Shown here in pieces: positions 18,598 through 27,755 of a stretch of DNA of 64,000 nucleotides. Source of the stretch: Muribaculaceae bacterium (GTDB lineage: Bacteria; Pseudomonadota; Alphaproteobacteria; Rs-D84). The notes beneath the pieces were generated by a model. It saw only the letters and a list, made by a program, of their open reading frames with translations, was not told where the DNA came from and ran no database searches. Positions within the stretch are counted from its first letter, which is position 1, and each line of letters opens with the position of its first letter. A program made the position numbers and the translations under genes. The stretch is taken from the NCBI GenBank assembly GCA_023665245.1, contig JAMPEH010000002.1, forward strand, positions 124,001-188,000, in the 5' to 3' direction.

Positions 18598-18625
18598 TTG
18601 ACATTTTGTAAGATTTGTCTATAAT
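18598..18625 (+). promoter_or_regulatory. strong sigma70-type promoter
   Basis: Consensus TTGACA (18598-18603), 16-base spacer, consensus TATAAT (18620-18625), 31 bases before the 106-aa gene. Confidence 0.75.
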
Positions 18626-18655
18626 TAGTATGTGATTAAATAAACAGGTAAATTA

Positions 18656-18976
18656 ATGATAGATTATGAAAATATTGTTTCACAGTGGCAAAAAGATGTG
18701 ACGCGTTATTGCGAGTCTCGCGGTATCCAGAATATGGATTTGAAAAATCTGCGTATGGGTGATGTGTGTGATTATGATTTGTATAACGTGTATAAGTCTG
18801 CGCAATCTGCGGTTGTGGCATATCGTCGGACGCCGGCGTCAAAACTGCGTGCGGATGAAATGGTTGCTGCGATAAAGAAATGGTATGTTGCGACTGCGAC
18901 TGGCAACTGGCAGAAAATGTCAATGCGAATGATGACAAATACTGTATTTGCGCACTTTATCGGACGTAAAAGATAA
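18656..18976 (+). CDS. hypothetical protein
   Basis: 106 aa, not recognised. Begins MIDYENIV; the next gene also starts MIDYDATL, which hints at distant relation or a shared N-terminal element. No signal peptide or membrane segment; basic C-terminus (FIGRKR). It follows a near-perfect promoter and heads a two-gene unit, so it is probably well expressed. Confidence 0.65.
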   Translation: MIDYENIVSQWQKDVTRYCESRGIQNMDLKNLRMGDVCDYDLYNVYKSAQSAVVAYRRTPASKLRADEMVAAIKKWYVATATGNWQKMSMRMMTNTVFAHFIGRKR

Positions 18977-18995
18977 CCTAGAACAGGAGTAAACA

Positions 18996-19448
18996 ATGAT
19001 AGATTATGATGCGACATTGCAAATGTTTTTTGTAGAAAATATAAAATATTTGGAAAAAATGAAAAGCAAGGCCCAAGACAAGGTCTATGCCACCAGAATT
19101 ATGGCGGCGATTGATGTTGTTCAGCGTATCGCGGCCAATCCTGCCAAGTTTGCGGATTATAATGCGCGTGTCAAAGAAGGGATGGAAGACTTTGACATCT
19201 GTAATGCATTTATTCGTCCTGGTACGAATGATAACAGTGCATGGCTGTCTTTTTCGGCGGTTATTAATTCAATGGGCGATTTGAACAATCGTTTTGATTA
19301 CAAGCGTGAACAGGCACAAAAGAAATTACTGGTGGCGTTAAAGTCGATTAAATATAAAAATTCAACCAATATGTTAAAAGATTTTGTGTTTTCGTTCAAA
19401 TCACCAAAAAGTTTTGCGATAGAATCGACCAAACAATATGAAATATAA
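18996..19448 (+). CDS. hypothetical protein
   Basis: 150 aa, not recognised. Predominantly helical composition with alternating charge, cytoplasmic by appearance. The first residues MIDYD echo the upstream gene. ACAGGAG lies 7 bases before the ATG. Second gene of a two-gene unit closed by a terminator. Confidence 0.65.
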   Translation: MIDYDATLQMFFVENIKYLEKMKSKAQDKVYATRIMAAIDVVQRIAANPAKFADYNARVKEGMEDFDICNAFIRPGTNDNSAWLSFSAVINSMGDLNNRFDYKREQAQKKLLVALKSIKYKNSTNMLKDFVFSFKSPKSFAIESTKQYEI

Positions 19449-19472
19449 AAACGGGGCATTTGCCCCGTTTCT
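19449..19472. terminator. terminator between hypothetical gene and serS
   Basis: Stem ACGGGGCA / TGCCCCGT (19451-19468) with A run before and T run after; serves both convergent genes. Confidence 0.85.
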
Positions 19473-20749
19473 TAGTGTTTACCACCAATCTTGGTGCGTC
19501 CACCCATTAATGGTTGTAATTTTTTCGGGATGTTTACCGAACCGTCTGCATTTTGATGGTTTTCAATTACTGGTACCAGTGCACGGGGCAGGGCAATGCC
19601 CGTGTTATTCAGTGTCGCACAGAATTGCATCGTGCCGTCATTTGCGCGATAGCGTGTGTTTGTGCGGCGTGCTTGGAATTGACCGATTGACGAACAAGAA
19701 CCCAATTCGCGGTATGCGTTTTCAGATGGGAACCATGCTTCTACATCGTTCATTTTAACCTTGTTAAAGCCCATGTCGCCGGTCGAATTTGCAATCACGC
19801 GGTATGGTAATTCCAGGTCTTCCATAACCTCGCACAGGTTGTTTAATATATGTTCATGCATTTCGTCGGATTGTTCCGGTGTGCAGTATATGTATTGTTC
19901 AACCTTGTTAAATTGATGGAATCGTACCAGTCCACGTGTGTCACGGCCGGCGGCACCTGCCTCTTTACGAAAACATGGTGAAAATCCTGCGTATTTTATT
20001 GGCAAATCGCGTTCATTTAAAATGTCACCACTGTGCAGCGAGTTTAATATTATTTCAGCGGTTCCGGCCAGGCAACGGTCAGTCCCGGTCAGCATAAATA
20101 CATCATTATCCATAACCGACAGGTCAGAGCCTATAAAATGGCCTGCATTAAATATTGTTTGTGGCTTTGTGATTGATGGGCATTCAACAAATCGGAATCC
20201 TTTTTGAATTAATTTCTGGATAACATACGTTTCAATCGCCAGTTCTAATTCTGCGGCTTCGCCCATCAGTGCATATGTACGCGTGCCGCAAATACCTGCG
20301 ATTTTTTCCGGTGCCCACCAATTATTCATATCCAATAAATCCCATTGGGCGCGTGGTGTAAAATCAAAAGTACGCGGTGTACCAACACGGCGAACCTCTA
20401 CATTATCTTTATCATCGGCGCCGATTGGGGCATCTGGTGATGGGATTTGCGGCACGCGGTGCATCAAATCGTTCAGTTTTTCTTCGCGTTCGGCCAATTC
20501 TGCCATGTCGGCTGCAATTTCCGCCGATATTTCCTTGGATTTGGCAATCAATGGTGCCTTGTCCGTGGCGGTTGGGATTTCGCGTGTAATACGATTTTTT
20601 TCCGCCGTCATGTTTTGTGTTATTGTTTTCAGTTCGCGTACGCGTGCGTCCAATGCCAATATTTCATCTGTTGGGTCATCAAAGCCCTTGACCCGGCAAG
20701 CATTTTTGACGATATCTGGATTTTCACGAATAAATTTTATATCTAACAT
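19472..20749 (-). CDS. serS: seryl-tRNA synthetase
   Basis: 425 aa. N-terminal long coiled-coil arm (about 30-110) that holds tRNA-Ser, then the class II core: motif 2 GFSPCFRKEAGAAGRDTRGLVR (only part quoted: FRKEAG and GLVRFHQF) and motif 3 GIALPRALVPVIEN. Length is normal. Promoter at 20768-20796 on the minus strand; no leader peptide rich in Ser codons was seen. Divergent from trxB. Confidence 0.97.
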   Translation of the reverse strand: MLDIKFIRENPDIVKNACRVKGFDDPTDEILALDARVRELKTITQNMTAEKNRITREIPTATDKAPLIAKSKEISAEIAADMAELAEREEKLNDLMHRVPQIPSPDAPIGADDKDNVEVRRVGTPRTFDFTPRAQWDLLDMNNWWAPEKIAGICGTRTYALMGEAAELELAIETYVIQKLIQKGFRFVECPSITKPQTIFNAGHFIGSDLSVMDNDVFMLTGTDRCLAGTAEIILNSLHSGDILNERDLPIKYAGFSPCFRKEAGAAGRDTRGLVRFHQFNKVEQYIYCTPEQSDEMHEHILNNLCEVMEDLELPYRVIANSTGDMGFNKVKMNDVEAWFPSENAYRELGSCSSIGQFQARRTNTRYRANDGTMQFCATLNNTGIALPRALVPVIENHQNADGSVNIPKKLQPLMGGRTKIGGKH

Positions 20750-20767
20750 TTTCTATCCTTTGGCAAA

Positions 20768-20796
20768 AGTATAAAACCGATAGCACATAAAATCAA
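20768..20796 (-). promoter_or_regulatory. serS promoter
   Basis: On the minus strand TTGATT (20796-20791), 17-base spacer, TATACT (20773-20768). Confidence 0.6.
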
Positions 20797-20807
20797 TATT
20801 TTCGTGC

Positions 20808-20837
20808 TTGACGATTTTGATTTGCGCCATATATATT
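20808..20837 (+). promoter_or_regulatory. trxB promoter
   Basis: TTGACG, 18-base spacer, TATATT, about 44 bases before the trxB ATG. Confidence 0.5.
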
Positions 20838-20880
20838 TGGTGTGCTATGGTAACCATAACAAAAGGAAAAGGATTTTATC

Positions 20881-21789
20881 ATGACAGATATCGTTATGTA
20901 TGATGTGATTATTCTGGGATCGGGGCCTGCGGGGCTGACTGCGGCATTGTACTGCGCGCGTGCAAATAAAAAGACCATTGTATTGGGTGGCCCGACCTTG
21001 GGTGGTCAGATGGCTGGTATCGCTAGCCTGGAAAATTACCCAGGTTGGGCAGGCAGTGGTTTAGCGTTGGCTGAATTTATGAAGGGGCAGGCTGAAAAAT
21101 ATGGCGCAGAAATAGAATTCGTATCCGCCAAGACAATTTCTGGTGATTCTGACAGTGGATTTAATGTGGCATGCGATAATGGTAAAAACTATGTTGGCAA
21201 GACAGTAATTGTCGCAACCGGTGCGTCCCCACGCAAATTGGAAATTGCGGGTGCACGTGAATTGATGGGCAAGGGCGTGTCTTATTGCGCAACGTGTGAT
21301 GGATTTTTCTATTATGGCAAAGATGTAATGGTAATGGGTGGCGGTAATTCTGCATTAAATGATGCACTGTATCTGGCAGATATTGCGAAAAACGTAAAGA
21401 TTGTATATCGCAAGGGTGCATTTACCCGGGCCGAGGCTGTTTTGCGTCAACGTGTTGCGGAACGTGAAAATATTGAGTGTTTGTTTAATACAGATTTGGC
21501 AAAAATTGCCCCGACTGATAATGATAGATTGGTCGTGACGACAACAGATGGGGCTGAAATTGTAATTGATGGCTTGTTTGTTGCCATTGGGCACGAAGCA
21601 AATACTGATTATCTGACCGAAGATGTTGCGCGTGATAATATGGGACGCCTGGCGCCAACGGTTATGCCGGTAGGTATGTTTGTTGCAGGGGATGTTGAAT
21701 CTGGTATTAAAATGCAAATTGCAACAGCTGTTGGTACAGGATGTAGTGCCGCCATGGATTGCATTGCTTACTTAAACTCAAAATCATAA
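20881..21789 (+). CDS. trxB: thioredoxin reductase
   Basis: 302 aa flavoprotein reducing thioredoxin with NADPH. FAD site GSGPAGLTAALYCARA at the start, redox pair in CATCDG (about 138-143), NADPH-binding GGGNSALNDALYL, and the C-terminal FAD motif MFVAGDVE. AAAAGG precedes the ATG. Its likely partner trxA is at 60203. Monocistronic, with a terminator 8 bases after the stop. Confidence 0.96.
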   Translation: MTDIVMYDVIILGSGPAGLTAALYCARANKKTIVLGGPTLGGQMAGIASLENYPGWAGSGLALAEFMKGQAEKYGAEIEFVSAKTISGDSDSGFNVACDNGKNYVGKTVIVATGASPRKLEIAGARELMGKGVSYCATCDGFFYYGKDVMVMGGGNSALNDALYLADIAKNVKIVYRKGAFTRAEAVLRQRVAERENIECLFNTDLAKIAPTDNDRLVVTTTDGAEIVIDGLFVAIGHEANTDYLTEDVARDNMGRLAPTVMPVGMFVAGDVESGIKMQIATAVGTGCSAAMDCIAYLNSKS

Positions 21790-21795
21790 AAATAA

Positions 21796-21821
21796 AAATC
21801 CCCTGATACAGGGGATTTTTT
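21796..21821. terminator. bidirectional terminator after trxB
   Basis: Stem ATCCCCTG / CAGGGGAT (21798-21816) with loop ATA and A/T runs on either side; also overlaps the end of the convergent glycosyltransferase. Confidence 0.88.
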
Positions 21822-22707
21822 ATTTGTATATTTCTTTGAAAGTTGGACATGATGTGGATGTATTTTTATATAATTCCAAGAAAAAATAGTACCAACTGTT
21901 GGGATTTTTCTTGGCTGCCTCGGACCTGTGATGTATTTTGTACATAAAGCTGGCGGTTGATAAATAATTCCATGCATCAATGTCTGCATTACGACTAAGA
22001 AAGTGTGTAAAATATTTTATGTTGTTGTTCAGATATGGTACCTGGCTCATGAATATTTGTTTACATGTAATTGAATATTCACATAGTGTTATAAAAAAGT
22101 AATGAAAGAACAGATAGTCTATCGCAGTGTTTTCCGATTTCCAATATTCTTCTAGGAATATGCGCATTGCGCGTATCAGATGATTATTTTTTTCAGCATG
22201 TATGAAAAAATTTGATACATCTTTTTTATTGGAATTTTGTAATATAAAGAAACTTTGCTTCATAATAAATTTTGGTATTTGACCCAGCATCAGGCATGAC
22301 GCATCAATCCATGTACCGCCATATCGTTCCAATAAACTAACACGTATCCAATCTGACAGATGTGCATCAGATATTATTCCCTGTTTGTGTTTGTTGATAA
22401 TGTGATCTGGTATTTCAACGTATTGTGAGAAATTTTCACTGTTTATGATAATCACATTGGGGTAAATGCGCTTTATTGAATCTAAGCACATTTGAATTAT
22501 TTCAGGTGGTGTGTTTTTCCACCACATTGTCCATATAGGGGTGTCCGGAATATTGTTGTGGGGTGCATAATGTACCGGCATTGTTGCCATTTGGTCAACA
22601 TACAGATATTTTTTCAGGTATTTTTTTAGTTTTTCTTTGTTTTTATTTTTTGATACGGATTTTGTTTTCCGCGTAAATAAAAAACGGATGTATGCTGGGA
22701 CTTTCAT
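21820..22707 (-). CDS. capsular polysaccharide synthesis-like glycosyltransferase
   Basis: 295 aa, paralogue of the gene at 10948: TPIWTMWWKNTPPEIIQMCL, then SDAHLSDWIRVSLLERYGGTWIDASC, where WIDAS stands at the DXD position, and the FIMKQSFFILQ segment. A Lys-rich N-terminus precedes the domain. It lies away from the main glycan block, unusually AT-rich relative to its neighbours, which may point to a separate origin. Acceptor unknown. Confidence 0.75.
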   Translation of the reverse strand: MKVPAYIRFLFTRKTKSVSKNKNKEKLKKYLKKYLYVDQMATMPVHYAPHNNIPDTPIWTMWWKNTPPEIIQMCLDSIKRIYPNVIIINSENFSQYVEIPDHIINKHKQGIISDAHLSDWIRVSLLERYGGTWIDASCLMLGQIPKFIMKQSFFILQNSNKKDVSNFFIHAEKNNHLIRAMRIFLEEYWKSENTAIDYLFFHYFFITLCEYSITCKQIFMSQVPYLNNNIKYFTHFLSRNADIDAWNYLSTASFMYKIHHRSEAAKKNPNSWYYFFLELYKNTSTSCPTFKEIYK

Positions 22708-22741
22708 TTTATCATTTCCAAAAATTGAATTTATGTATAGT

Positions 22742-23251
22742 TTAATTTTTTCCGAAATGTTGTTTTAACAATTCGTATGCATTGGATATTTGTGTGAATT
22801 TTATTGTGGCATTGGCCTTATTCGTTGCGGTGTCCGGATGGTATTTTTTGGCAAGTGTGCGAAATTGCGTCGCCACATCATGCCAAGATGCCGTGACAGG
22901 CAATTCAAATATTTTCAATGCTGTCATAACAGGGCCGGGGACTGTGCGACGGGGTTCTGTCGCAGCGCGGTCAAATGCATCACGACCTGTCAGAAACTGG
23001 TTTATAAACTTTACATAATCATCTGAATTCAGATGTGTTTTTGCAGGCTCTTTTAATGGGGCGCCGAATACGCGTGCCTCCCAATCGGCCTGCATTTCTT
23101 CATCTGTCATGCCGTCATAATAGTTCCAATTTTTGTTGTATTCTGCCGCGTGTTCTGTACAAAAATGCCAATATTCTTTTAATTCGCGGTTTTTTGGCGC
23201 ACGGCACGTGCCCGGCTTTTTACAACCAGGATGTTCGCAAATCTTTATCAT
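22742..23251 (-). CDS. DnaJ-domain protein
   Basis: 169 aa. The C-terminal 60 residues form a J domain (ALKIFELPVTASWHDVATQFR, then KKYHPDTATNKANA with the HPD tripeptide), so it can stimulate a DnaK ATPase. The N-terminus has four cysteines and histidines (C5, C10, C16, C31) that might bind zinc, followed by an acidic linker. Similar single-J-domain proteins are common in Alphaproteobacteria. The ATG overlaps the xerD stop by four bases (ATGA), so the genes are coupled. Confidence 0.85.
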   Translation of the reverse strand: MIKICEHPGCKKPGTCRAPKNRELKEYWHFCTEHAAEYNKNWNYYDGMTDEEMQADWEARVFGAPLKEPAKTHLNSDDYVKFINQFLTGRDAFDRAATEPRRTVPGPVMTALKIFELPVTASWHDVATQFRTLAKKYHPDTATNKANATIKFTQISNAYELLKQHFGKN

Positions 23252-24120
23252 TGTGCATCCCCGTTTGTTTTATGCCCCAGTGGGTGGTGTTCTTCGACTG
23301 TTTTGCGTAATTGTTCTGGCAGAACATGTGTATAAATTTGTGTTGTTGAAATATCTTCGTGTCCCAGCATTGTTTGAATCACACGCAGGTTTGCGCCGCC
23401 TGCCAGCATGTGAGATGCGAACGAGTGACGCAGTACGTGCGGACTGACCCGCGTGGGATCAATTCCGGCCAGTACAGCACATTTTTTTAGTATCTTGAAA
23501 AATCCATCACGTGTTATATGGCCTGTTTTGCTGTATGTTGGGAAAACGTATTTTGATGTGTCATCCCCACGCATTTCCAGCCAGCGGTTCAGTGCATGTA
23601 CCGCACCATCGTGCATGGGGACGATGCGTTCTTTGGCGCCTTTGCCGTGGATTAATAATTTGTTACCCAGGATTGCAGATATCGGCAATTCACATAATTC
23701 TGATACACGTAATCCTGATGCGTACAGTAATTCTAGCATTGCCCGCAGGCGCACCGCATGTCGTGTGTCACCGGCCGATGATATCAATAGTTCAATTTCA
23801 TCCACAGATAAATATTTTGGCAGTGCACGTGCCCGTTTTGGCAATTCAAGATTTTGCATAGGGTTTTTATCAATGATTTTTTCAATCATTAAAAATTTAT
23901 AAAAACCACGCAGGGCGCTGGCCTTTCTGGCAATGGATGTTGCCTTGTCTGGTAATGCGGCCAGATATTGTTGCAACGCATCTGTATTTGCAGAAATCAG
24001 CCCACCCGGGATTGCGGTATCGGCCAGGCGCAAATCTGATTCATATGCGCATAATGTTTTTTTTCCGCGACCACGTTCGGAACTTAGTGCCTCCAAAAAT
24101 AAATCTATATAGTTATTCAT
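23248..24120 (-). CDS. xerD: tyrosine recombinase XerD-type
   Basis: 290 aa integrase-family recombinase that resolves chromosome dimers at dif with its partner and FtsK (encoded at 32908). Catalytic residues visible: R in ASGLRVSELC, H-x-x-R in HVLRHSFASHML, H in LGHEDIS and Y in TTQIYTHV. The ending LRKTVEEHHPL resembles XerD more than XerC. Starts inside the stop of the 44-aa gene upstream. Confidence 0.9.
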   Translation of the reverse strand: MNNYIDLFLEALSSERGRGKKTLCAYESDLRLADTAIPGGLISANTDALQQYLAALPDKATSIARKASALRGFYKFLMIEKIIDKNPMQNLELPKRARALPKYLSVDEIELLISSAGDTRHAVRLRAMLELLYASGLRVSELCELPISAILGNKLLIHGKGAKERIVPMHDGAVHALNRWLEMRGDDTSKYVFPTYSKTGHITRDGFFKILKKCAVLAGIDPTRVSPHVLRHSFASHMLAGGANLRVIQTMLGHEDISTTQIYTHVLPEQLRKTVEEHHPLGHKTNGDAQ

Positions 24121-24254
24121 TATGGGTACAATACGATTTCGGTCACATTTTGCATAGGTGAAAATGATATTATCATCAGTGAAATTATTGCAACTATAAA
24201 CACGCCAATCAGGATATTGCGTAATGTATTACTTTTCTTTTTATGCAGTGGCAT
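24120..24254 (-). CDS. 44-aa single-pass membrane protein
   Basis: Small gene between lptG and xerD. Start ATG at 24254 with AAAGGA about 10 bases upstream; stop TAA shares a base with the xerD ATG. The basic N-terminus (MPLHKKKSN) is followed by one hydrophobic segment (about 13-32), so it should sit in the inner membrane with the N-terminus inside. Not recognised. Tight coupling on both sides supports that it is real. Confidence 0.65.
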   Translation of the reverse strand: MPLHKKKSNTLRNILIGVFIVAIISLMIISFSPMQNVTEIVLYP

Positions 24255-24274
24255 GATATAAAATCCTTTTTTAT

Positions 24275-25336
24275 TTATATTGTGTCAAAACTGGCGATAA
24301 ATGTGCCGGCACATGCGATGATAATTAATGGCGGTGCAACAATGGCCAGCAGTGGTGGCAACACACCCGTAGACCCCAGTGCACTGAACATATTTACCAA
24401 GAAATAGACCGCAAAGCATGTGATTATTCCCAGTCCAAATTTTAAACCAAAATTAAAGTTGCGGCGTTGGCGTGTCTGTGAAAATGCGACCCCCAGTGTT
24501 GCCATTGCAATCATAGTCAGTGGCAAGAATAATAATGTCCAGAACTGAACCAGATGTCCGCGCATTGGTACACCAATGTCGTTCATCTTGATTATGAAAT
24601 GTGGCAATTGCCAAAATGAAATCTGGTCTGGTTGCAGATATCTGTCCAAAACGGTTTGCGGGGTCAGCCTTGTTTGTGCCGCCCATGGGCCATGGTGTGT
24701 TGTGCCATCCCCAGATAAAATTGTCGCATCTGTGGCCGATAGACCGATATCTGTTAATTCAATGCTGGGCGCCTGGACACGTGCGGTTAATTTAAAGTCT
24801 GGATTTTGTGTATAAACCGTTGCGTTTTCAAATGCCAATCCGTTGGGTAATTTATGCATTGTGCTGGCCGTCATGGTGATGAATCCAGTATTTGACGCCT
24901 CGCGCAGCCAGATTTTATTATCAACCAATTTCAGATTATGCGCGGTGATATTTTGTGTTGATAAATTTACTGCATACGGATTAATAACTGTTGTTGCAAA
25001 AATTCCAATTAATGCGGCGCCAACCAAAAATGGACGTGCCGATTGATATGGTGACAGGCCTGCGCTGGATACAATAATGCTTTCGCTGGATTTAGTCAGG
25101 TTATATGACGCCAACAGTGTGCCCATAAACACGGCCAATGGTAAAAACAGTGGCACATATTCCAACAAGCGCATCCATGATTCGGACACCGCTTCAATCG
25201 CGGTTGCGTTCGCCGGCAGGCGTTCAACAAATGTGACGGCGAATATAATTCCGCACACGACCAGCATTACCAAACCCACGCCGGAAAAAAATCGGCGGAT
25301 TAGAAATCTGGATAAAATTGATGGCTTTATACTCAT
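24275..25336 (-). CDS. lptG: LPS export permease LptG-type
   Basis: 353 aa YjgP/YjgQ-family permease. Layout is typical: start LSRFLIRRFFSGVGLVMLV, membrane segments about 15-35, 60-80 and 100-120, a periplasmic beta-jellyroll in the middle and three C-terminal segments. With LptF, LptB and LptC it drives LPS from the inner membrane. LptF is not next to it here. LptG is preferred over LptF by general likeness and is not certain. First gene of the minus-strand operon to the DnaJ protein. Confidence 0.82.
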   Translation of the reverse strand: MSIKPSILSRFLIRRFFSGVGLVMLVVCGIIFAVTFVERLPANATAIEAVSESWMRLLEYVPLFLPLAVFMGTLLASYNLTKSSESIIVSSAGLSPYQSARPFLVGAALIGIFATTVINPYAVNLSTQNITAHNLKLVDNKIWLREASNTGFITMTASTMHKLPNGLAFENATVYTQNPDFKLTARVQAPSIELTDIGLSATDATILSGDGTTHHGPWAAQTRLTPQTVLDRYLQPDQISFWQLPHFIIKMNDIGVPMRGHLVQFWTLLFLPLTMIAMATLGVAFSQTRQRRNFNFGLKFGLGIITCFAVYFLVNMFSALGSTGVLPPLLAIVAPPLIIIACAGTFIASFDTI

Positions 25337-25368
25337 TGTGTTGAAAGTATACCTTGATAATTTGATAA

Positions 25369-25396
25369 TTGCAAAATTAAAATGATTGCGTATAAT
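25369..25396 (+). promoter_or_regulatory. greA promoter
   Basis: TTGCAA (25369-25374), 16-base spacer, TATAAT (25391-25396); ATG 29 bases on. Confidence 0.6.
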
Positions 25397-25424
25397 CGGA
25401 TGAAAAATACGAAGGGTATAAATT

Positions 25425-25895
25425 ATGGAAAAGAAGCCGATTTCACGCGCAGGCTTTGATAGTCTGGTTGCGGAATTAAAAGATTTAAAAGAAGTACAAC
25501 GTCCTGAAATCTTAAAGACGGTTCAGTGGGCGCGGTCGCTGGGGGATTTGTCTGAAAATGCCGATTACAGTGCTGCCAAGGAAAAGCAACGTCAGATTGA
25601 CAAGCGGATTCAGTTTATTGAAAGTTTTATTGAAAATGCAGCCATTATTGATGTTGACAGTTTGTCCGGTGACCGTGTTATGTTTGGTGCACGTGTCGTT
25701 GCCGAAGATGAAGATGGTAATCGTATGCAATGCCGTATCTTGTCTGATATTGAATCAGACGGGCGTCAGGTGATTTCGTGTACATCGCCGGTGGGACGTG
25801 CGCTTATCGGGCGTTGTGTTGGTGATACGTGCATTGTCAGATTGCCCGGTGGCGAAAAAGAATACGAAATCCTGGAAGTAAAATTTAAAGATTAA
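25425..25895 (+). CDS. greA: transcription elongation factor GreA
   Basis: 156 aa. N-terminal coiled coil with family segments AELKDLKEVQRPEI and SENADYSAAKEKQRQIDKRI, whose tip acidic residues aid RNA polymerase transcript cleavage, then the FKBP-like C-terminal domain ending SPVGRALIGRCVGDTCIV. GAAGGG before the ATG. Followed by mutL after 11 bases, likely one transcript. Confidence 0.96.
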   Translation: MEKKPISRAGFDSLVAELKDLKEVQRPEILKTVQWARSLGDLSENADYSAAKEKQRQIDKRIQFIESFIENAAIIDVDSLSGDRVMFGARVVAEDEDGNRMQCRILSDIESDGRQVISCTSPVGRALIGRCVGDTCIVRLPGGEKEYEILEVKFKD

Positions 25896-25906
25896 AAAAT
25901 ACAATT

Positions 25907-27661
25907 ATGTCGGTACGCGTTTTGCCAGAATTCTTAATCAATCAAATCGCCGCCGGCGAGGTGGTTGAATGCCCCGCCAGTGTGGTCAAAGAACTGGTTG
26001 AAAACGCAATGGATGCCGGCGCGGACCAAATTGTTGTGGATGTTGTTGATGGTGGTCGAACGTTGATATCCGTGATTGATAATGGGGGTGGGATGTCACG
26101 CGAAGATTTGGCCACGGCGATAACGCGGCATGCGACATCTAAATTACCCGATGATGATTTGCTGAATATAAACTTCATGGGATTCCGGGGCGAGGCATTG
26201 CCGTCAATCGCATCTGTGTCTGATATGTATATTGATACGCGCCAGGTCGCCGACAGTAATGGTTGGCGTATTGATTGCGCATCGGGCGAAATTTCGCCGT
26301 CTGCATGGGACTGTGGAACGCGGGTGCGTGTTGAAAATCTGTTTGGGCGTACACCTGCGCGGTTAAAGTTCCTGCGTGGTGACCGGGCGGAGATGATGTC
26401 CGTGTTAGAGGTTGTAAAACGCCTGGCGATGGCACGGCCGGATGTTGGATTTACATTGAATAACAAATGGCGGTTCCCAAAGAATCAAGATTTGGTCGAC
26501 CGTATTGCGGCTGTTATGGGTGATGATGTCGCGGGACGCATGTTGTCTGTAGATGCCGTGTCTGGGTCGCGGGCGGGGTTGCGGGTACATGGTTTTATAT
26601 CAGAACCGACCCTGCGTCGCGCGTCGTCTGTTGACCAGTTTTTATTTGTAAATGGTCGCCCGGTAAAGGATAAAGTTTTGGTTGGCGCCCTGCGTGCGGC
26701 ATATATGGATGTGATGCATGCGCGCGAATTTCCGCTGTGTGCATTATATTTAGATATTGAACCGCGCAGTGTTGATGTAAATGTATCACCCGCCAAGACC
26801 GAGGTACATTTTCTGGAACCATCACATATTCGGGCGTTTATAATCAAGACTTTGCGTGATGTATTGTCAACGCCGTTGGGCGTGCGTGTTGCCCAAGATG
26901 AGGCAACGCCGTCTGTGTCATCAGAACGGATTGATTTTGGTTTGCCGCGTGTTAGTGTGGCGCCATCTGTTATGCGTGTATGTGAACCGGTGCGCAATGT
27001 TGACCGTCAGATGGTTAATCTGTTTGCTGGGAATTCATCAAATGCATCAGATGAAAAAACGCTGTCGGCGGCACCTGTTGCACAACCTGTTTTAGATTTG
27101 CCATTGGGACGTGTAATCGGCCAGATTGGCAATAAATATATTCTGTCGGCGGCCGGTGAAAATTTAGTGATAATTGACCAACATGCGGCGCATGAACGCA
27201 TTACATATGAGCATATGCGGCATCGTAATTTAAAACGTCAGCCATTGTTGACACCGATTGTTATAAATATGCGTGACGCGGATGTCATGGCGGTGTTGTC
27301 GGTTGCGGACAGTTTGCGCGATGGTGGGCTGGTTGTGGATAGTTTTGGTGATGATGCTGTTGCAATATTTGAGAAACCTGCTGATTGGGATTTAGACTGG
27401 GCGGATTTATTACAATCTGTCGCGGACGAGGTTCGGGCAAACGGTACCTCATCAAACCTGGGTGAACGGTTGCATTTAAAATTGGCGAACTATGCATGTC
27501 ACAGGTCTGTGCGTGCGGGGCAACGGTTGGATATGGCGCAAATGGATGCGTTATTGCGTGATATTGAAAATACAGAACGCGGCGGGGAATGTAATCATGG
27601 TCGGCCCGTCTATAAATTTATCCCATTGACCGATGTGGATGGCTGGTTTGAACGTATCTAA
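25907..27661 (+). CDS. mutL: DNA mismatch repair protein MutL
   Basis: 584 aa GHKL ATPase: INQIAAGEVVECPASVVKEL (motif I), DNGGGM (motif II), GFRGEALPSIASV (motif III), then FVNGRPV and the C-terminal dimerisation domain after a linker (about 330-395). The C-terminus has IDQHAAHERITYE, and a C-x-H near ANYACHRS with a final ECNHGRPV, as in MutL proteins. No clear DQHAxxExxxxE endonuclease motif beyond DQHAAHERITYE, so it could still carry nuclease activity; methyl-directed MutH is not seen here. Confidence 0.96.
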   Translation: MSVRVLPEFLINQIAAGEVVECPASVVKELVENAMDAGADQIVVDVVDGGRTLISVIDNGGGMSREDLATAITRHATSKLPDDDLLNINFMGFRGEALPSIASVSDMYIDTRQVADSNGWRIDCASGEISPSAWDCGTRVRVENLFGRTPARLKFLRGDRAEMMSVLEVVKRLAMARPDVGFTLNNKWRFPKNQDLVDRIAAVMGDDVAGRMLSVDAVSGSRAGLRVHGFISEPTLRRASSVDQFLFVNGRPVKDKVLVGALRAAYMDVMHAREFPLCALYLDIEPRSVDVNVSPAKTEVHFLEPSHIRAFIIKTLRDVLSTPLGVRVAQDEATPSVSSERIDFGLPRVSVAPSVMRVCEPVRNVDRQMVNLFAGNSSNASDEKTLSAAPVAQPVLDLPLGRVIGQIGNKYILSAAGENLVIIDQHAAHERITYEHMRHRNLKRQPLLTPIVINMRDADVMAVLSVADSLRDGGLVVDSFGDDAVAIFEKPADWDLDWADLLQSVADEVRANGTSSNLGERLHLKLANYACHRSVRAGQRLDMAQMDALLRDIENTERGGECNHGRPVYKFIPLTDVDGWFERI

Positions 27662-27691
27662 GGCTGGGCGTCAATCCCTTGATTTTTGTGC

Positions 27692-27720
27692 TTTACAGGT
27701 ATGATTTTTTTTACTATTCT
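27692..27720 (+). promoter_or_regulatory. promoter of yajC-secD-secF
   Basis: TTTACA, 17-base spacer, TATTCT; ATG 36 bases further with AAGGAG. Confidence 0.5.
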
Positions 27721-27755
27721 GGCATCATAATAATTAATAAGTTAAGGAGAAAATT

